Part shown: piece after piece, positions 26,942 to 36,005 of the stretch
How the letters are laid out: each line of letters opens with the position of its first letter
Numbering within the stretch: the stretch's first letter is position 1
Origin: Candidatus Uabimicrobium amorphum
Lineage (GTDB): Bacteria; Planctomycetota; Uabimicrobiia; Uabimicrobiales; Uabimicrobiaceae
Direction of reading: 5' to 3'
Length of the DNA stretch: 64,000 nucleotides
Assembly: GCF_009002475.1 (NCBI RefSeq)
Contig: NZ_AP019860.1
Span: 992,001 to 1,056,000, forward strand
Position numbers and translations under genes: made by a program
Notes under the pieces: model-generated
Told to the model about the DNA's origin: nothing
What the model saw: only the letters and a program-made list of their open reading frames with translations
The model's database searches: none

Positions 26942-27871
26942 ATGCAATTGCCGACAGTGGAAAATTTTTTATGTGCGTATGACAAGATTGGGAGTGTCGT
27001 TACGCACACACCTGTTGTTAAGCACCGAGACGACGTTTTTTTGAAGCCAGAGATTCATCAAGTCATCAATTCGTTTAAGATACGTGGTGTTTTTCATGCG
27101 GTATCACAACTTAGTGAAAAGGAACGCCAACAAGGTATTAGTACTGTCAGTGCTGGTAATACTGCGCAAGCTTTGGCGTGGAGCGGGAGGTATTTCGGTG
27201 TTCCTGCTTATAGTATTATGCCAGACACCGCTCCGCAAACAAAAATAGATATGGTAAAAAAATACGGCGGTACACCAATGCTTGTGAGTATGGATGAGGT
27301 GTTTGCCTATCTAAAAGAGCAGCGTTGGAACAGTGATCCGTATGCGTTTATCCACCCATGGACAAATCGTGACGTGATGATGGGACATGGGAGCATTGGT
27401 ATTGAAATTTTACGTGATATGAAAGACGTAAATTCGGTTTTTGTTCCTGTAGGAGGAGGAGGACTGATTGCTGGCGTTGCGGGCTACATCAAGCAGGCCC
27501 ATCCCCATGTGCAAATCTACGCAGTCGAACCACTTGGATGCCCAGCGCTACATACAAGTATACAAAAGCAAAAGCCGAGTAGTGTAGAGTGTCAAACGAT
27601 ATGTGATGGTGTTGCTGTACCGTACATCACCGAAGAGATGTATCCGCTCTTGGCACATGTAAGTGATAAAGTTGTGCTTGTCACAGAAGAAGACGTTAAG
27701 AAAGCGATTCGCACATTGGCGATAGAGCACAAGATGATCATTGAACCCTCAGGGGCTCTTGCATTTGCAGCAGCGCTTCAGGTACCACAAGACGAGCGTG
27801 GGAAATGCGTTTGTATTTTAACCGGGGGAAGTATTGATATGGACAAATTTGTAAAAATACTTCAAGAATAG
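26942..27871 (+). CDS. PLP-dependent serine/threonine dehydratase family protein
   Basis: 309 residues, fold type II. Visible motifs: SFKIRGVFHA with the PLP lysine (Lys46), STVSAGNTAQALAW for the substrate/cofactor loop (SAGNTAQ), the VGGGGLIAG phosphate-binding glycines and the C-terminal ILTGGSID with the Ser contacting the PLP ring. Length and motifs fit threonine dehydratase/serine racemase relatives without the regulatory C-terminal domain of biosynthetic IlvA, so a catabolic or racemase-like role is more likely. AGGAG lies 8 bp before the ATG. The next two genes are unrelated. Exact activity open. Confidence 0.9.
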   Translation: MQLPTVENFLCAYDKIGSVVTHTPVVKHRDDVFLKPEIHQVINSFKIRGVFHAVSQLSEKERQQGISTVSAGNTAQALAWSGRYFGVPAYSIMPDTAPQTKIDMVKKYGGTPMLVSMDEVFAYLKEQRWNSDPYAFIHPWTNRDVMMGHGSIGIEILRDMKDVNSVFVPVGGGGLIAGVAGYIKQAHPHVQIYAVEPLGCPALHTSIQKQKPSSVECQTICDGVAVPYITEEMYPLLAHVSDKVVLVTEEDVKKAIRTLAIEHKMIIEPSGALAFAAALQVPQDERGKCVCILTGGSIDMDKFVKILQE

Positions 27872-27915
27872 GTTTTCTCCGATCAATTTGTGTTTTCAAA
27901 TTGATCGGAGAAAAC
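27872..27915. terminator. Long perfect hairpin between convergent genes
   Basis: GTTTTCTCCGATCAATTTG (27872-27890) pairs perfectly over 19 bp with CAAATTGATCGGAGAAAAC (27897-27915), loop of 6. It begins right after the dehydratase TAG and lies between that gene and the convergent Cys-rich peptide gene, so it can end both transcripts. Confidence 0.75.
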
Positions 27916-27951
27916 GAAGAGATGTTTATCAAGTAATATTCATGTGCATTG

Positions 27952-28152
27952 TTAGAATTGTGTAGTGTTAGAACAAACGCACGTGTCTCCAACGAATTTT
28001 TTGTTTGTGCTACTACACGCTTCATGTACACCAACTGGGCATGCTTTGATAATACCCATTGTTTCTAGTTTTTTCAATAAATTCATTTCTATTGCTTTGA
28101 CAACTTCTTCTGGTACTTGTGAAATAGCTTCATTTATTTGTGTTGCATTCAT
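27952..28152 (-). CDS. Small Cys-rich protein, possible peptide precursor
   Basis: 66 residues. The ATG at 28152 has a strong GGGG site 7 bp upstream, which favours this strand over the opposite-strand frame. The first ~35 residues are a helical, acidic, leader-like region (QINEAISQVPEEVVKAIEMN). The last ~30 hold four Cys (residues 38, 46, 58, 60) with Ser and Thr between them: ACPVGVHEACSSTNKKFVG, then DTCVCSNTTQF. This leader-plus-core layout recalls ribosomal peptide precursors, but there is no modifying enzyme nearby and no signal peptide. A small metal-binding protein is an equal alternative. It stands alone, with hairpins on both sides. Confidence 0.65.
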   Translation of the reverse strand: MNATQINEAISQVPEEVVKAIEMNLLKKLETMGIIKACPVGVHEACSSTNKKFVGDTCVCSNTTQF

Positions 28153-28453
28153 TTTTTTCCCCTGACAAAATCTATTTCAATAATATTTTGATTCATATAT
28201 AGGTTAAGTTTTAACAGTATTAAGTAGAGCTATTGCCCATTTTTACTTGTCTCTACGCTTTTTTATATTATATTCTGTTAAGTATGATATTTATATAGTC
28301 AAATACTATGCCAATTTGATGATTTTGTCGCGAGAAATGAATATTTTGTGATTGCAGTTGGGATGTGTCGGTGATTTGCGGGTAAATTTAAATTTGCTGC
28401 TCCCCACAAAAGTGGGAATAGTAGCAAATTTAAATGTAAACTAAGCTAAACGC
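28153..28453. other. Intergenic region, no gene seen
   Basis: 301 bp, AT-rich, between the Cys-rich peptide start and the end of the nucleotidyltransferase gene. It should carry the promoter of the peptide gene. Its right part contains the terminator-like hairpin at 28387-28434. No coding frame is supported. Confidence 0.5.
28387..28434 (-). terminator. Terminator-like hairpin after the nucleotidyltransferase gene
   Basis: TTTAAATTTGCT (28387-28398) and AGCAAATTTAAA (28423-28434) pair perfectly over 12 bp, and the inside CCCAC/GTGGG pair around AAAA continues the stem. Read on the minus strand it lies 20 bp past the stop of the gene at 28454. Confidence 0.7.
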
Positions 28454-29632
28454 TTATGAAAAGCGTTGGCTTTTTGCCAACCAGTGATGATAGCTTTTTT
28501 CGCTAACATCTCCCATCAACATGCGAATTTTAAGAACTTGTATCGCCGCTTCCATATCCGGAATTGAGTTGGCAGGAATTTTTTTCTTAATTTTACGATC
28601 AAAGATGTTTTGTAATATGATGATATTAAAAATACTTTGGCGCAATCTTTTCGATAGCGAGAGTTTATTTTTGGTATCTTCTAGAGCATTTTCAAAAATT
28701 TCAAAAGACATCTTACGCCCTTTTTGGTTTTTGTGAATAAAAATACTCCAGCAAATAATCGTAAATAGTGTTTCATCCTTTAGTTCTGAACGATCTGAGT
28801 CAGCAAGTGCATCTAAGGCGCGAAAATAGCGATGTAATAAGCGATAAGGCTCTGTTCGCGATTGATGTAAAATATTGCCCAAATCAGGAGAAATTACCTC
28901 AAGTACTCCGCTTTTTAGAAGAGAATCGAAACAAAAATATACTTTCCTCGTTCTCAAAACCTTCAACATCTCTAGTAAAATACGTGCCGGTGGGGTTCTT
29001 TCTAAAAAATGTGAGCACTGTATTACCGCTTTGTATAAGTCTGGAGTCATTTCGAAACCAAGACATGCGGCAAATTTTATTGCGCGTATAATTCGCACCG
29101 GATCTTCCGCGAGTCGTATTTTCGAGTCGCCTATTGTGCGAACTTTTCCATATTGTAAGTCTTCCAATCCGCCTGTGTAGTCAACAACTACACGCTCGTC
29201 AGGACAATAGAATAAAGCATTTATTGTAAAGTCGCGACGCATGGCATCTTCTTCATCACTGCCAAAGAAATTGTCGTTTTGAATGAGCAACTTCTTTTGG
29301 TTTTCTGGTTCACCATTTTCCCAAGGGGTTTTGCGAAAAGTTGTTACTTCAATGACTTTTTTGCCAAAAAATACATTTACCAGGCGAAAGCGACGACCTA
29401 TGATCCTACTATTGTGAAATAGTTTTCTTATTTGTTTGGGGCGCGCGGAGGTTACTATGTCGAAATCTTTAGGCGGATTCCCCAATAGCAAGTCGCGTAT
29501 ACAGCCCCCGACAAAATATGTGGTGAAGCGGTTGCGCTTTAAGCGGTGGTAGACTTTTAAAGCATCTTTGTCAAATAACTCGTGTGGAAGCGGTTTTACT
29601 AAATCAAATTTTATTTCGTTTTTATTTTGCAT
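28454..29632 (-). CDS. Poly(A) polymerase / CCA tRNA nucleotidyltransferase family
   Basis: 392 residues. Class II nucleotidyltransferase: YFVGGCIRDLLLG (residues 39-51), DFDIVTSA with the catalytic acids (Asp56, Asp58), EVTTFRK, MRRDFTINALFY (131-142) and the helical segment RLAEDPVRIIRAIKFAA that reads the base. The enzyme adds CCA to tRNA or A-tails to RNA. The lack of a C-terminal HD domain and the RRDFTINAL/IRAIKF spacing fit the PcnB/CCA group; the two functions cannot be separated by eye. It is a single gene, ending in a hairpin. Confidence 0.9.
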   Translation of the reverse strand: MQNKNEIKFDLVKPLPHELFDKDALKVYHRLKRNRFTTYFVGGCIRDLLLGNPPKDFDIVTSARPKQIRKLFHNSRIIGRRFRLVNVFFGKKVIEVTTFRKTPWENGEPENQKKLLIQNDNFFGSDEEDAMRRDFTINALFYCPDERVVVDYTGGLEDLQYGKVRTIGDSKIRLAEDPVRIIRAIKFAACLGFEMTPDLYKAVIQCSHFLERTPPARILLEMLKVLRTRKVYFCFDSLLKSGVLEVISPDLGNILHQSRTEPYRLLHRYFRALDALADSDRSELKDETLFTIICWSIFIHKNQKGRKMSFEIFENALEDTKNKLSLSKRLRQSIFNIIILQNIFDRKIKKKIPANSIPDMEAAIQVLKIRMLMGDVSEKSYHHWLAKSQRFS

Positions 29633-29687
29633 TTTTTACGCTTACGTTTGTAGTTTGCCTAAAAGTAATTGCGAATCCAATGTCGAT

Positions 29688-29719
29688 ATGTACTTCTCAA
29701 AATACTTTGAGAAGTACAT
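29688..29719 (-). terminator. Perfect 14-bp stem-loop after the ACT gene
   Basis: ATGTACTTCTCAAA (29688-29701) and TTTGAGAAGTACAT (29706-29719), loop of 4. It lies 12 bp past the ACT gene stop on the minus strand and before the next minus-strand gene. No T-run follows. Confidence 0.65.
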
Positions 29720-29731
29720 CCCTAAAAGCAT

Positions 29732-30130
29732 TTAGAAATCTTCGTTCTTCAGCTTTTCCAATACTGATTCAGCGTCTTTTATTCTCAAATAAATAAGAGA
29801 GTTACCATCTTTAGGAGCACTGCCATAAGCATATTCGATGTTGCTTCCGATAGTTTCTAGCGTTTTGCAAATTCTGGTCAATTGTCCAGGGTCGTTTGCT
29901 ACATTTACTTCAACTAGATCGTTTTCTACAACCAATACGCCTGCTTCTCCCAGTAAATGGGTCGCTTTTTTAGGTTCATCAACAACGAGTCTTACTACGG
30001 CATGGTCCACTGTATCGGAGACGGCAAGAGCAAGTATATTAATACTATTTTTTGCTAAATCTTCTGTTACACGAAGTAATGCCCCTGGTTGATTTTCTAA
30101 AAAAACAGCAAGTTGTTTTACAATTCTCAT
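29732..30130 (-). CDS. Two-ACT-domain amino-acid-binding protein
   Basis: 132 residues from the ATG at 30130, which has GAGG 8 bp upstream; a longer in-frame start has no ribosome site. Two ACT repeats: the first begins VKQLAVFLENQPGALLRVTE, the second VEVNVANDPGQLTRICKTL. The NQPG and NDPG turns are the usual ligand-binding loops. Stand-alone double-ACT proteins bind amino acids and regulate enzymes or transport. No amino-acid enzyme sits next to it apart from the dehydratase ~2 kb away. Cytosolic. It is divergent from the M50 protease gene. Confidence 0.88.
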   Translation of the reverse strand: MRIVKQLAVFLENQPGALLRVTEDLAKNSINILALAVSDTVDHAVVRLVVDEPKKATHLLGEAGVLVVENDLVEVNVANDPGQLTRICKTLETIGSNIEYAYGSAPKDGNSLIYLRIKDAESVLEKLKNEDF

Positions 30131-30342
30131 GAAATTTTCCTCAACATATAAATGCATTTTGTCATATGTACACAATTTAAGTGTATAATTTGGCAGCATA
30201 TTTTTTTCAGTAAATTAGTATAAATTTGTCTCTATGTCAAGTATTTTTGGAAATCAAAGCAAATATATTCAACCGGCATCAAATTTGCATGCGAGAAAGT
30301 AAGTAACTGGTAACAAACATCATCCATTTTCTAGGAGATTTT

Positions 30343-31116
30343 ATGAATTCGTTAACAAAATCTTTTTATCTAGGACGAATTTGGGGAATAGATGTGTTCA
30401 TACACATGTTGTTCTTTGTTTTTGTCGGCTTTTTGGGGTTGATGTATACATTGTCTGTGGGCATTTTATTTGCTGTACAAGTGGTATTTTTTTTACTACT
30501 AGTATTCGTTTGTGTATTACTCCATGAGTATGGGCACTGTCTTACGGCAAAGCATTACGGTGTACATGTACAAAACATTACTTTAACACCCATTGGCGGA
30601 GTTGCAAGTATTGCACCGATTTCTAATCCCGACGTTGAACTACGTGTGACGATCGCGGGTCCTCTGGTAAATTTTTTCATTGCACTTTTACTACTACCTT
30701 TGGCTGTTGTGGCATCTTCTTTGTGGAATGTGCATATTTTCATGTACTTAGTCGCGGTCAATGTGATATTGATGTTATTTAATCTAGTGCCCGCATTTCC
30801 CATGGATGGTGGGAGAATTTTGCGAGCAATTTTAGCGAAAAGAATGAGTCTCCTCAGCGCAACGGAAAAAGCGGTGGAGGTGGGGACTTGGGCGGCGGTT
30901 ATTATGGGAATTGTGGGAATTTTTATGAATCCCATGTTGGTTTTCATCGCTATATTTGTCTATTTTGCGGGGCGTGCAGAACTAAATATGATTGCATCAC
31001 AAAGCCATATGCATTTCCCACACGGGAACAATGGTTCACATTACTATTTTTATACAACGCAAGATCGCGAACAACTCCTCAACGATCTACGCAATATTTT
31101 TTATCGACACCGGTAA
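30343..31116 (+). CDS. M50-family site-2-type membrane protease
   Basis: 257 residues with about five or six membrane segments. The zinc site is complete: HEYGH (residues 61-65) inside a membrane helix and the third ligand in NLVPAFPMDGGR (Asp155). PIGGV and AGPLVNF are further S2P-family marks. No CBS or PDZ domain is visible; a short soluble tail (~50 residues) ends the protein. Such proteases cut membrane-bound anti-sigma or signalling proteins. The partner here is unknown. AGGAG lies 5 bp before the ATG. Two hairpins follow. Confidence 0.9.
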   Translation: MNSLTKSFYLGRIWGIDVFIHMLFFVFVGFLGLMYTLSVGILFAVQVVFFLLLVFVCVLLHEYGHCLTAKHYGVHVQNITLTPIGGVASIAPISNPDVELRVTIAGPLVNFFIALLLLPLAVVASSLWNVHIFMYLVAVNVILMLFNLVPAFPMDGGRILRAILAKRMSLLSATEKAVEVGTWAAVIMGIVGIFMNPMLVFIAIFVYFAGRAELNMIASQSHMHFPHGNNGSHYYFYTTQDREQLLNDLRNIFYRHR

Positions 31117-31173
31117 TTATTTGCGTTTGCAGATAGTTCGCAGACAATAGCGAATATTTGTAAACGCAAATAA
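31117..31173. terminator. Stem-loop after the M50 protease gene
   Basis: TTATTTGCGTTT (31117-31128) pairs with AAACGCAAATAA (31162-31173). Inside, ATA-TTCGC and GCGAATAT continue the stem with small gaps. First of two hairpins in the convergent gap. Confidence 0.6.
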
Positions 31174-31175
31174 CT

Positions 31176-31206
31176 AAAGATATGGTCAATATCTGACCAT
31201 ATCTTT
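31176..31206. terminator. Terminator hairpin between convergent genes
   Basis: AAAGATATGGTCA (31176-31188) and TGACCATATCTTT (31194-31206), 13 bp, loop of 5, followed on the plus strand by TATTTTA. It lies 4 bp before the stop of the minus-strand NTPase gene, so it may serve both directions. Confidence 0.8.
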
Positions 31207-31210
31207 TATT

Positions 31211-31837
31211 TTACTTATGGCGACAACTCTCTGGAATAAAATCGATAATTTTTTTACAAGCGGCATTGGCCTTTTCCACAAAAGAATCGGCGCTATTGAT
31301 AATAAAATAATTTGGATGGTCCTTCCACACTTCTTCTATGCGTTTATCGATTTTTTTTGCTTCATCTACGCTTTCGTTGCGCACAGGGTTCTGGTGGTTA
31401 TAACCTTGTTCTAAGCTAGGGGTACGCAGGTGAAAAACCGCTTTGTATTTCGCGTACTCTTTTTCGCGCGTGGTGGAAAAAGTTTTCCAATAGCTATCTT
31501 CTTCTTCTGGCCAGTACGCCAATCCATCTAAGGTTCCACGATCGCAAAGTCCCATTGTCCAAGATTCTTCGGCGAGGACCAAGTTTTCCATCTCACGTTG
31601 TACAAAAAAAATAGCTTTTTGTGCTGCGATCTGCGCCGAGGTGCTAGACAGTCGCCAAAAACCGCCACTAAAAATGATACTTGCCGCTTCGGGGAGAATG
31701 GCGACACTCTCACATAACTGACGATTTAAAATTTCCAGTACTGCGGTTTTTCCTGCTCCTGGTCCTCCGGTAAGGACAATTAAATTACAATTATCGTCTT
31801 TGTTGTTTGTACAATTATTTTTTCCAGGTTGTATCAT
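31211..31837 (-). CDS. Small P-loop NTPase (AAA_28-like)
   Basis: 208 residues from the ATG at 31837, which has AGGAG 5 bp upstream and lies 8 bp after the stop of the STAND gene. Walker A is LTGGPGAGKTAVLEIL (GGPGAGKT at 24-31). Further marks are ILPEAASIIF, GLCDRGTLDGLAYWP and the aspartate-rich turn before AVFHLRTP, the layout of AAA_28/thymidylate-kinase-like NTPases. Such proteins phosphorylate or bind small nucleotides or act as kinases of unknown targets. Third gene of the SUI1/STAND operon. Whether it works with the STAND protein is inference from the operon only. Confidence 0.8.
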   Translation of the reverse strand: MIQPGKNNCTNNKDDNCNLIVLTGGPGAGKTAVLEILNRQLCESVAILPEAASIIFSGGFWRLSSTSAQIAAQKAIFFVQREMENLVLAEESWTMGLCDRGTLDGLAYWPEEEDSYWKTFSTTREKEYAKYKAVFHLRTPSLEQGYNHQNPVRNESVDEAKKIDKRIEEVWKDHPNYFIINSADSFVEKANAACKKIIDFIPESCRHK

Positions 31838-31845
31838 GTTGTCTC

Positions 31846-34800
31846 CTATGAATCTAGTAACCGGCTGATATCGCAAAAATACACGATACCTCCTTCATCT
31901 CCTGCTATTAGTAAATTATTATGTAGTTTGATGGCATTGACCATTCCTTCGCTCACAAACATTGCCACCTCTTTGTGGTATTTCGTGTCGAAAATGCGTA
32001 CGGTTTTGTCTGCACTACCGCTGGCGATAAAACGATCGTTTTCATCCATGTCAATGCAATAAACAGATGCGGGGTGTTGCCACTCTACCATGAGAAGTGT
32101 GTTGCGCCACTCCCAGACTTTTACTACATTGTCAAGACCAGCAGATACAATCCAATCATCGCCATTGGCAAAACAAACTTGCTCAATAGAAAGTTGGTGT
32201 GCTAAGTAACGTGCGACGCGCTCGCCACTTTGGGCATCCCAAACACAAATGTGTTTGTCGCGTCCACACGTTGCAAAATGCTTACCGCTTTTGGCAAACT
32301 GAATATCTTCAAGCCCATCCTCCTGTTTGACCTTTAACAATTCGTTACCACTGTCTACTTTCCATACCTTTGCACTACAATCGCGACTTGCCGAAGCAAA
32401 TTTTGCACCATCAGGAGAGAAGCATGCTGAAAATATGCGAACTTCTTGTCCAGAGTCGATTTGGCGTTCTTCACCATTTTCGTCCCAAATATGGACAATG
32501 GAATCGTCGCCAACCGCCAGTACTTTTTTGAAATCAGGAGAGTATATGGCTTTTTGTAGAGCTTTATTTACCGTAGCGAATGTTTGTATCATTTCTCCTT
32601 GTAAGTTCCATAACATCACTTTTTTATCGAAACTCGCGGTCATAACTTGTTGAGTGTTTTTATTGATGTCGATGGACGAAACATGACTACTATGACCAAT
32701 GCGCGACTCAGATTTGGCACGCGTGATATCCCAGAAACGGATTGTGCTATCTTCACTACACGAAATTAACGTTGTATCGTCGACAAATGCCACATTGTAA
32801 ACCCAGTCGCTATGTCCAAACAGCGTCGCGGTGCATTCCCCTGTTTCTATGTTAAAAATTTTGATGGTCTTGTCGCCACTTGCGGAAACAATATGACTAC
32901 CTTTAGGAGAAATTTTTAGATCATAAATCCAGTCTTCGTGCTCTTGGATCGTGAGTTTGGCGGTACTGGTTTGGAAATCCCAGACCTTGATCGCTTGATC
33001 TTCGCCTGCTGAAACTAAGATGGAACCATTTGCGGTCAATGCGAGAGCATAAATTCCCTTTGGATGTGCATTGATTTCATGTTTTACATTTAGCTCTTCG
33101 TCTAAAATGTAAACGTCACCGTTCTTACAACCGCATATGACTTCTTTGCCGTTAAAAATAGCGGCGGTAATTTCATTCTTGAGTACCGCTTCTTTTAGAA
33201 TTTTTTGTTGTTTCCAGTCCCATAACAAACATCTTTTGTCCATTCCCGTGGATAACAAAAATTCATTGTCTGCTGTAAAGCACAAACTTGTTGTGGGTGT
33301 ATGCCCCTCGAGTTTTTGTACTTCGTCGCCATTTGTGGTATTCCAAATGCGAATTGTCTCGTCGCGACTGGCCGATGCCACAAACGAATTGTCTTGTGAC
33401 AAGCACAATTTGGTAATCATACCTGTGTGACCACATAGCGTACGTAGTATTTGGCGTTGTGGAGAACTCCATATCTTCACTTCGTTGTCTGCTCCAGCAG
33501 ATACCCAAATGGAGTTGTCGGCATTGCTATCAATGGCGATTACAGAGTGTTCATTATTCGGTAATGTTTGTAGTAGAGGCGAATCTTTGGTGAGTTGTTG
33601 TGGATGACGTGCGATTAGCGAAATGAGGTTGTTTTTGTATTTTTCTTTTCCTTTTTTCCATAAGTCACGCAAATTAGTGTTGGTAGCACAACGATTGTAA
33701 AGTTGTTGGAATACCAACTGTGGAAAACGCAAGACATTGTGAAATTCATCTTGTAGGGCTTGTTGTAATTCGTGTAGAGTGTCGTGGCCAATACCCGAAG
33801 GCATGTGTTCCACGACCATTTTGTAGTCTTGCAGTAGTTCATAAACCATCGCATACGAACATTTGTTTTCTATGAATTCTAAGTTGGTTAAAGTGGAAAA
33901 CGTTTTGTCCCATTGTTTTGACAAAGTCAAGTGATAAATCAATTCGTTTAGAGTGCGGACATAATCAAATTGCTGTTCCATGAAAAATTTTGCTAAAAGT
34001 TTATGGGTACTATTGGCAAAGTTATCGTATTTTTTTTCTACCGCTTCGTAGACTTGCTGATGGAAGAAATTTAAACGCTCACCGCGTATAACTAAGTAAG
34101 ATGATAGCAAATGATAAAGGCGTGCCCACACAAGTGCAGGCAAACGCTCTTCATTTTCGCGACGCAGCATGATACGCAATTCACCTATTTGTAAACCACC
34201 GCGGGCTAAAGCGAGCGCACATAAAAATTTTTGTATCAAGTCTTCGCTAAACATCGGATCTTTTTCCAGGCGTTCGAACATGCGCATGAATAGTCCCAAA
34301 ACGTCTTGCGGAAGGTTGGCGAGAATACCGCGAATTTCGCGATATATTTCATTTCCACCTAGGGTTCGACACTCTTCTAAGGCCACTTTTAGATAAAGAG
34401 GATGGGCACTTTCTTCTTTCTGTACCAAAAAGTTGACGCTTTCTTCGTCAAGCACTTTGCCGTATTGTGCCAAATAATCATGAATAAACTGCTTACGGTC
34501 GTCTACAGTCAAAGGCTCCAGGTGACAATGTTGTGCTTGAAATCTTTGGCGTAGGGCTTTTTCACTGACACCTGGCAAGGTACTCACGATAATTTTTACG
34601 TTTTGTGGAAGGTCTTCTGGCAGCCAATGTAAATGGTGTGCCTCATAAAAATCTTGCAATTGATTGACGGCATCAATGACGATGACAATTTTTTCACTGC
34701 TACCACGTAACAAGTCGCCAAATAATTTACGCAATTTGTGATAATCGCGATTGTATAGAATATTTTCTTTTTCGCTAAGGGCATAGCACATACGCTGTAA

Positions 34801-35691
34801 TAAGCGGGTAATGTCGGTAGAATCAGCGCTTGCACCTACAAAATGATACAAAAGCTGTGTGCGATTTTCTGAGTATTCGCTGCAAAACTTGGCGAGGCAT
34901 GCTGATTTTCCACTTCCCGAGCTTCCGGTAACCATTAGGTAGTTGTGTGTAGAATCAAGAAAACTATGTAACTCCGCAAAAGAATTTTGCCGTCCGACGT
35001 AAACTTTGGTATTGAGGGCAATGAAGTAATCCATTGCTTGTTGCTCTTCTGCGAGAGGATTGACTATTTCGTCGCGGTCTTCGGGATATTGGCGATCTAT
35101 TTCGTTCCATAAGTCTTGCAACATTTGCTGGGAAAGCGGTTGTAAATTCGAAAAACAACCGGTTAACGATTCGTCCCATAAGCACGTTTTCTCGGTATCC
35201 CAATCACAGTTATATTCGTAGACGGAATGATCACTGTCTTTGATTTGTTGTTTGAGTTCTTGTAGTTTGTGTGCCTCTTTTGAATCTACTGTTTCCCAGT
35301 AGTCACTGCGTTTATCTTCGGGGATTTGCTCGCTTGCCTGTTCTTTACGTAAGTAAAAAAAACACTTGCGTTGTTCTTTACTGTCGAAAATTCCATATTG
35401 TATTTCATCGTGGGTGATGGAAATGTCGCTGTTTTGTGGTATCGTACCGTAACGCTCTCCCAATAAACAAACAAAGATAGAACTACGATCTATCTCCTGG
35501 CGGCAGACATCCACAGCCATTTGATCTTCAAGAACGCCCCAACGCAAGTCAATGTCTTCAATTAACACTCTGCGTTTACGGCACTCTTCGCGCAACGCTG
35601 GCAAAACACCACGAACGATTTCTTCGCGCTCGGCATGCATATCGCGAAAAGTAGATGAGATAAAAATACGTACTACATGCCACTTTTTCAT
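31846..35691 (-). CDS. DUF4062-STAND NTPase-WD40 protein
   Basis: 1281 residues from the ATG overlapping the SUI1 stop (TAATG, GGGGGG just upstream). Residues 7-95 are a DUF4062 domain (RIFISSTFRDMHAEREEI, DLRWGV, SIFVCLLGERYG). An NTPase of the STAND/NACHT type follows: YVGRQNSF, Walker A GSSGSGKS (256-263), Walker B KIVIVIDAVNQ (Asp340), then helical regions to ~700. The last ~560 residues hold about fourteen WD40 repeats (KIW, RIW, LLWD, KVWD, KIFN, RFWD, MLWN, HIWD and so on), enough for two propellers. The layout is like eukaryotic TEP1/NWD1-type proteins. STAND proteins sense a ligand through the repeats and then assemble. The DUF4062 part may be the effector or adaptor. Confidence 0.9.
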   Translation of the reverse strand: MKKWHVVRIFISSTFRDMHAEREEIVRGVLPALREECRKRRVLIEDIDLRWGVLEDQMAVDVCRQEIDRSSIFVCLLGERYGTIPQNSDISITHDEIQYGIFDSKEQRKCFFYLRKEQASEQIPEDKRSDYWETVDSKEAHKLQELKQQIKDSDHSVYEYNCDWDTEKTCLWDESLTGCFSNLQPLSQQMLQDLWNEIDRQYPEDRDEIVNPLAEEQQAMDYFIALNTKVYVGRQNSFAELHSFLDSTHNYLMVTGSSGSGKSACLAKFCSEYSENRTQLLYHFVGASADSTDITRLLQRMCYALSEKENILYNRDYHKLRKLFGDLLRGSSEKIVIVIDAVNQLQDFYEAHHLHWLPEDLPQNVKIIVSTLPGVSEKALRQRFQAQHCHLEPLTVDDRKQFIHDYLAQYGKVLDEESVNFLVQKEESAHPLYLKVALEECRTLGGNEIYREIRGILANLPQDVLGLFMRMFERLEKDPMFSEDLIQKFLCALALARGGLQIGELRIMLRRENEERLPALVWARLYHLLSSYLVIRGERLNFFHQQVYEAVEKKYDNFANSTHKLLAKFFMEQQFDYVRTLNELIYHLTLSKQWDKTFSTLTNLEFIENKCSYAMVYELLQDYKMVVEHMPSGIGHDTLHELQQALQDEFHNVLRFPQLVFQQLYNRCATNTNLRDLWKKGKEKYKNNLISLIARHPQQLTKDSPLLQTLPNNEHSVIAIDSNADNSIWVSAGADNEVKIWSSPQRQILRTLCGHTGMITKLCLSQDNSFVASASRDETIRIWNTTNGDEVQKLEGHTPTTSLCFTADNEFLLSTGMDKRCLLWDWKQQKILKEAVLKNEITAAIFNGKEVICGCKNGDVYILDEELNVKHEINAHPKGIYALALTANGSILVSAGEDQAIKVWDFQTSTAKLTIQEHEDWIYDLKISPKGSHIVSASGDKTIKIFNIETGECTATLFGHSDWVYNVAFVDDTTLISCSEDSTIRFWDITRAKSESRIGHSSHVSSIDINKNTQQVMTASFDKKVMLWNLQGEMIQTFATVNKALQKAIYSPDFKKVLAVGDDSIVHIWDENGEERQIDSGQEVRIFSACFSPDGAKFASASRDCSAKVWKVDSGNELLKVKQEDGLEDIQFAKSGKHFATCGRDKHICVWDAQSGERVARYLAHQLSIEQVCFANGDDWIVSAGLDNVVKVWEWRNTLLMVEWQHPASVYCIDMDENDRFIASGSADKTVRIFDTKYHKEVAMFVSEGMVNAIKLHNNLLIAGDEGGIVYFCDISRLLDS

Positions 35692-36005
35692 TACGCTACC
35701 CCCCAATTTGCTTTTTGTAACCATGCTTTGACTTTTTCACAACAATCACCTTGTAATTCTATATGCTCTTTTCCAACGGTTCCTCCTACGCCACATGCCG
35801 CTTTGAGCTTTTTGCTCAGAGCTTTCATATCTTTATCATTGAGCACTATATTGTCCACCACTGTGACTACTTTTCCTTTTTTGCGTTTTTCGACAAAAAT
35901 TTTAACCTTTTGCTGTTGAGGACTTAGCGATGTTACTTTCGTGGTTTCCTCTGTTGTCGCTGAAACTAAACTCCACCCTTGCCCTTTTGTTACTTTCTTT
36001 GACAT
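35691..36005 (-). CDS. SUI1/eIF1-like (YciH) translation factor
   Basis: 104 residues. The C-terminal ~80 are a SUI1 fold: VKIFVEKRKKGKVVTVVDN, then KALSKKLKAACGVGGTVGK, then IELQGDCCEKVKAWL. In eIF1 and bacterial YciH this domain binds the small ribosomal subunit near the P site. The N-terminal ~25 residues are polar (GWSLVSA is a common YciH feature). It is the first gene of the operon, coupled to the STAND gene by TAATG. A role in translation start is expected; a link to the STAND protein is unproven and may only be genomic. Confidence 0.9.
   Translation of the reverse strand: MSKKVTKGQGWSLVSATTEETTKVTSLSPQQQKVKIFVEKRKKGKVVTVVDNIVLNDKDMKALSKKLKAACGVGGTVGKEHIELQGDCCEKVKAWLQKANWGVA

Noticed and set aside
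27965..28165. 66-residue plus-strand frame opposite the Cys-rich peptide
   Set aside because: No ribosome site, whereas the minus-strand gene has a strong GGGG site and a sensible start.
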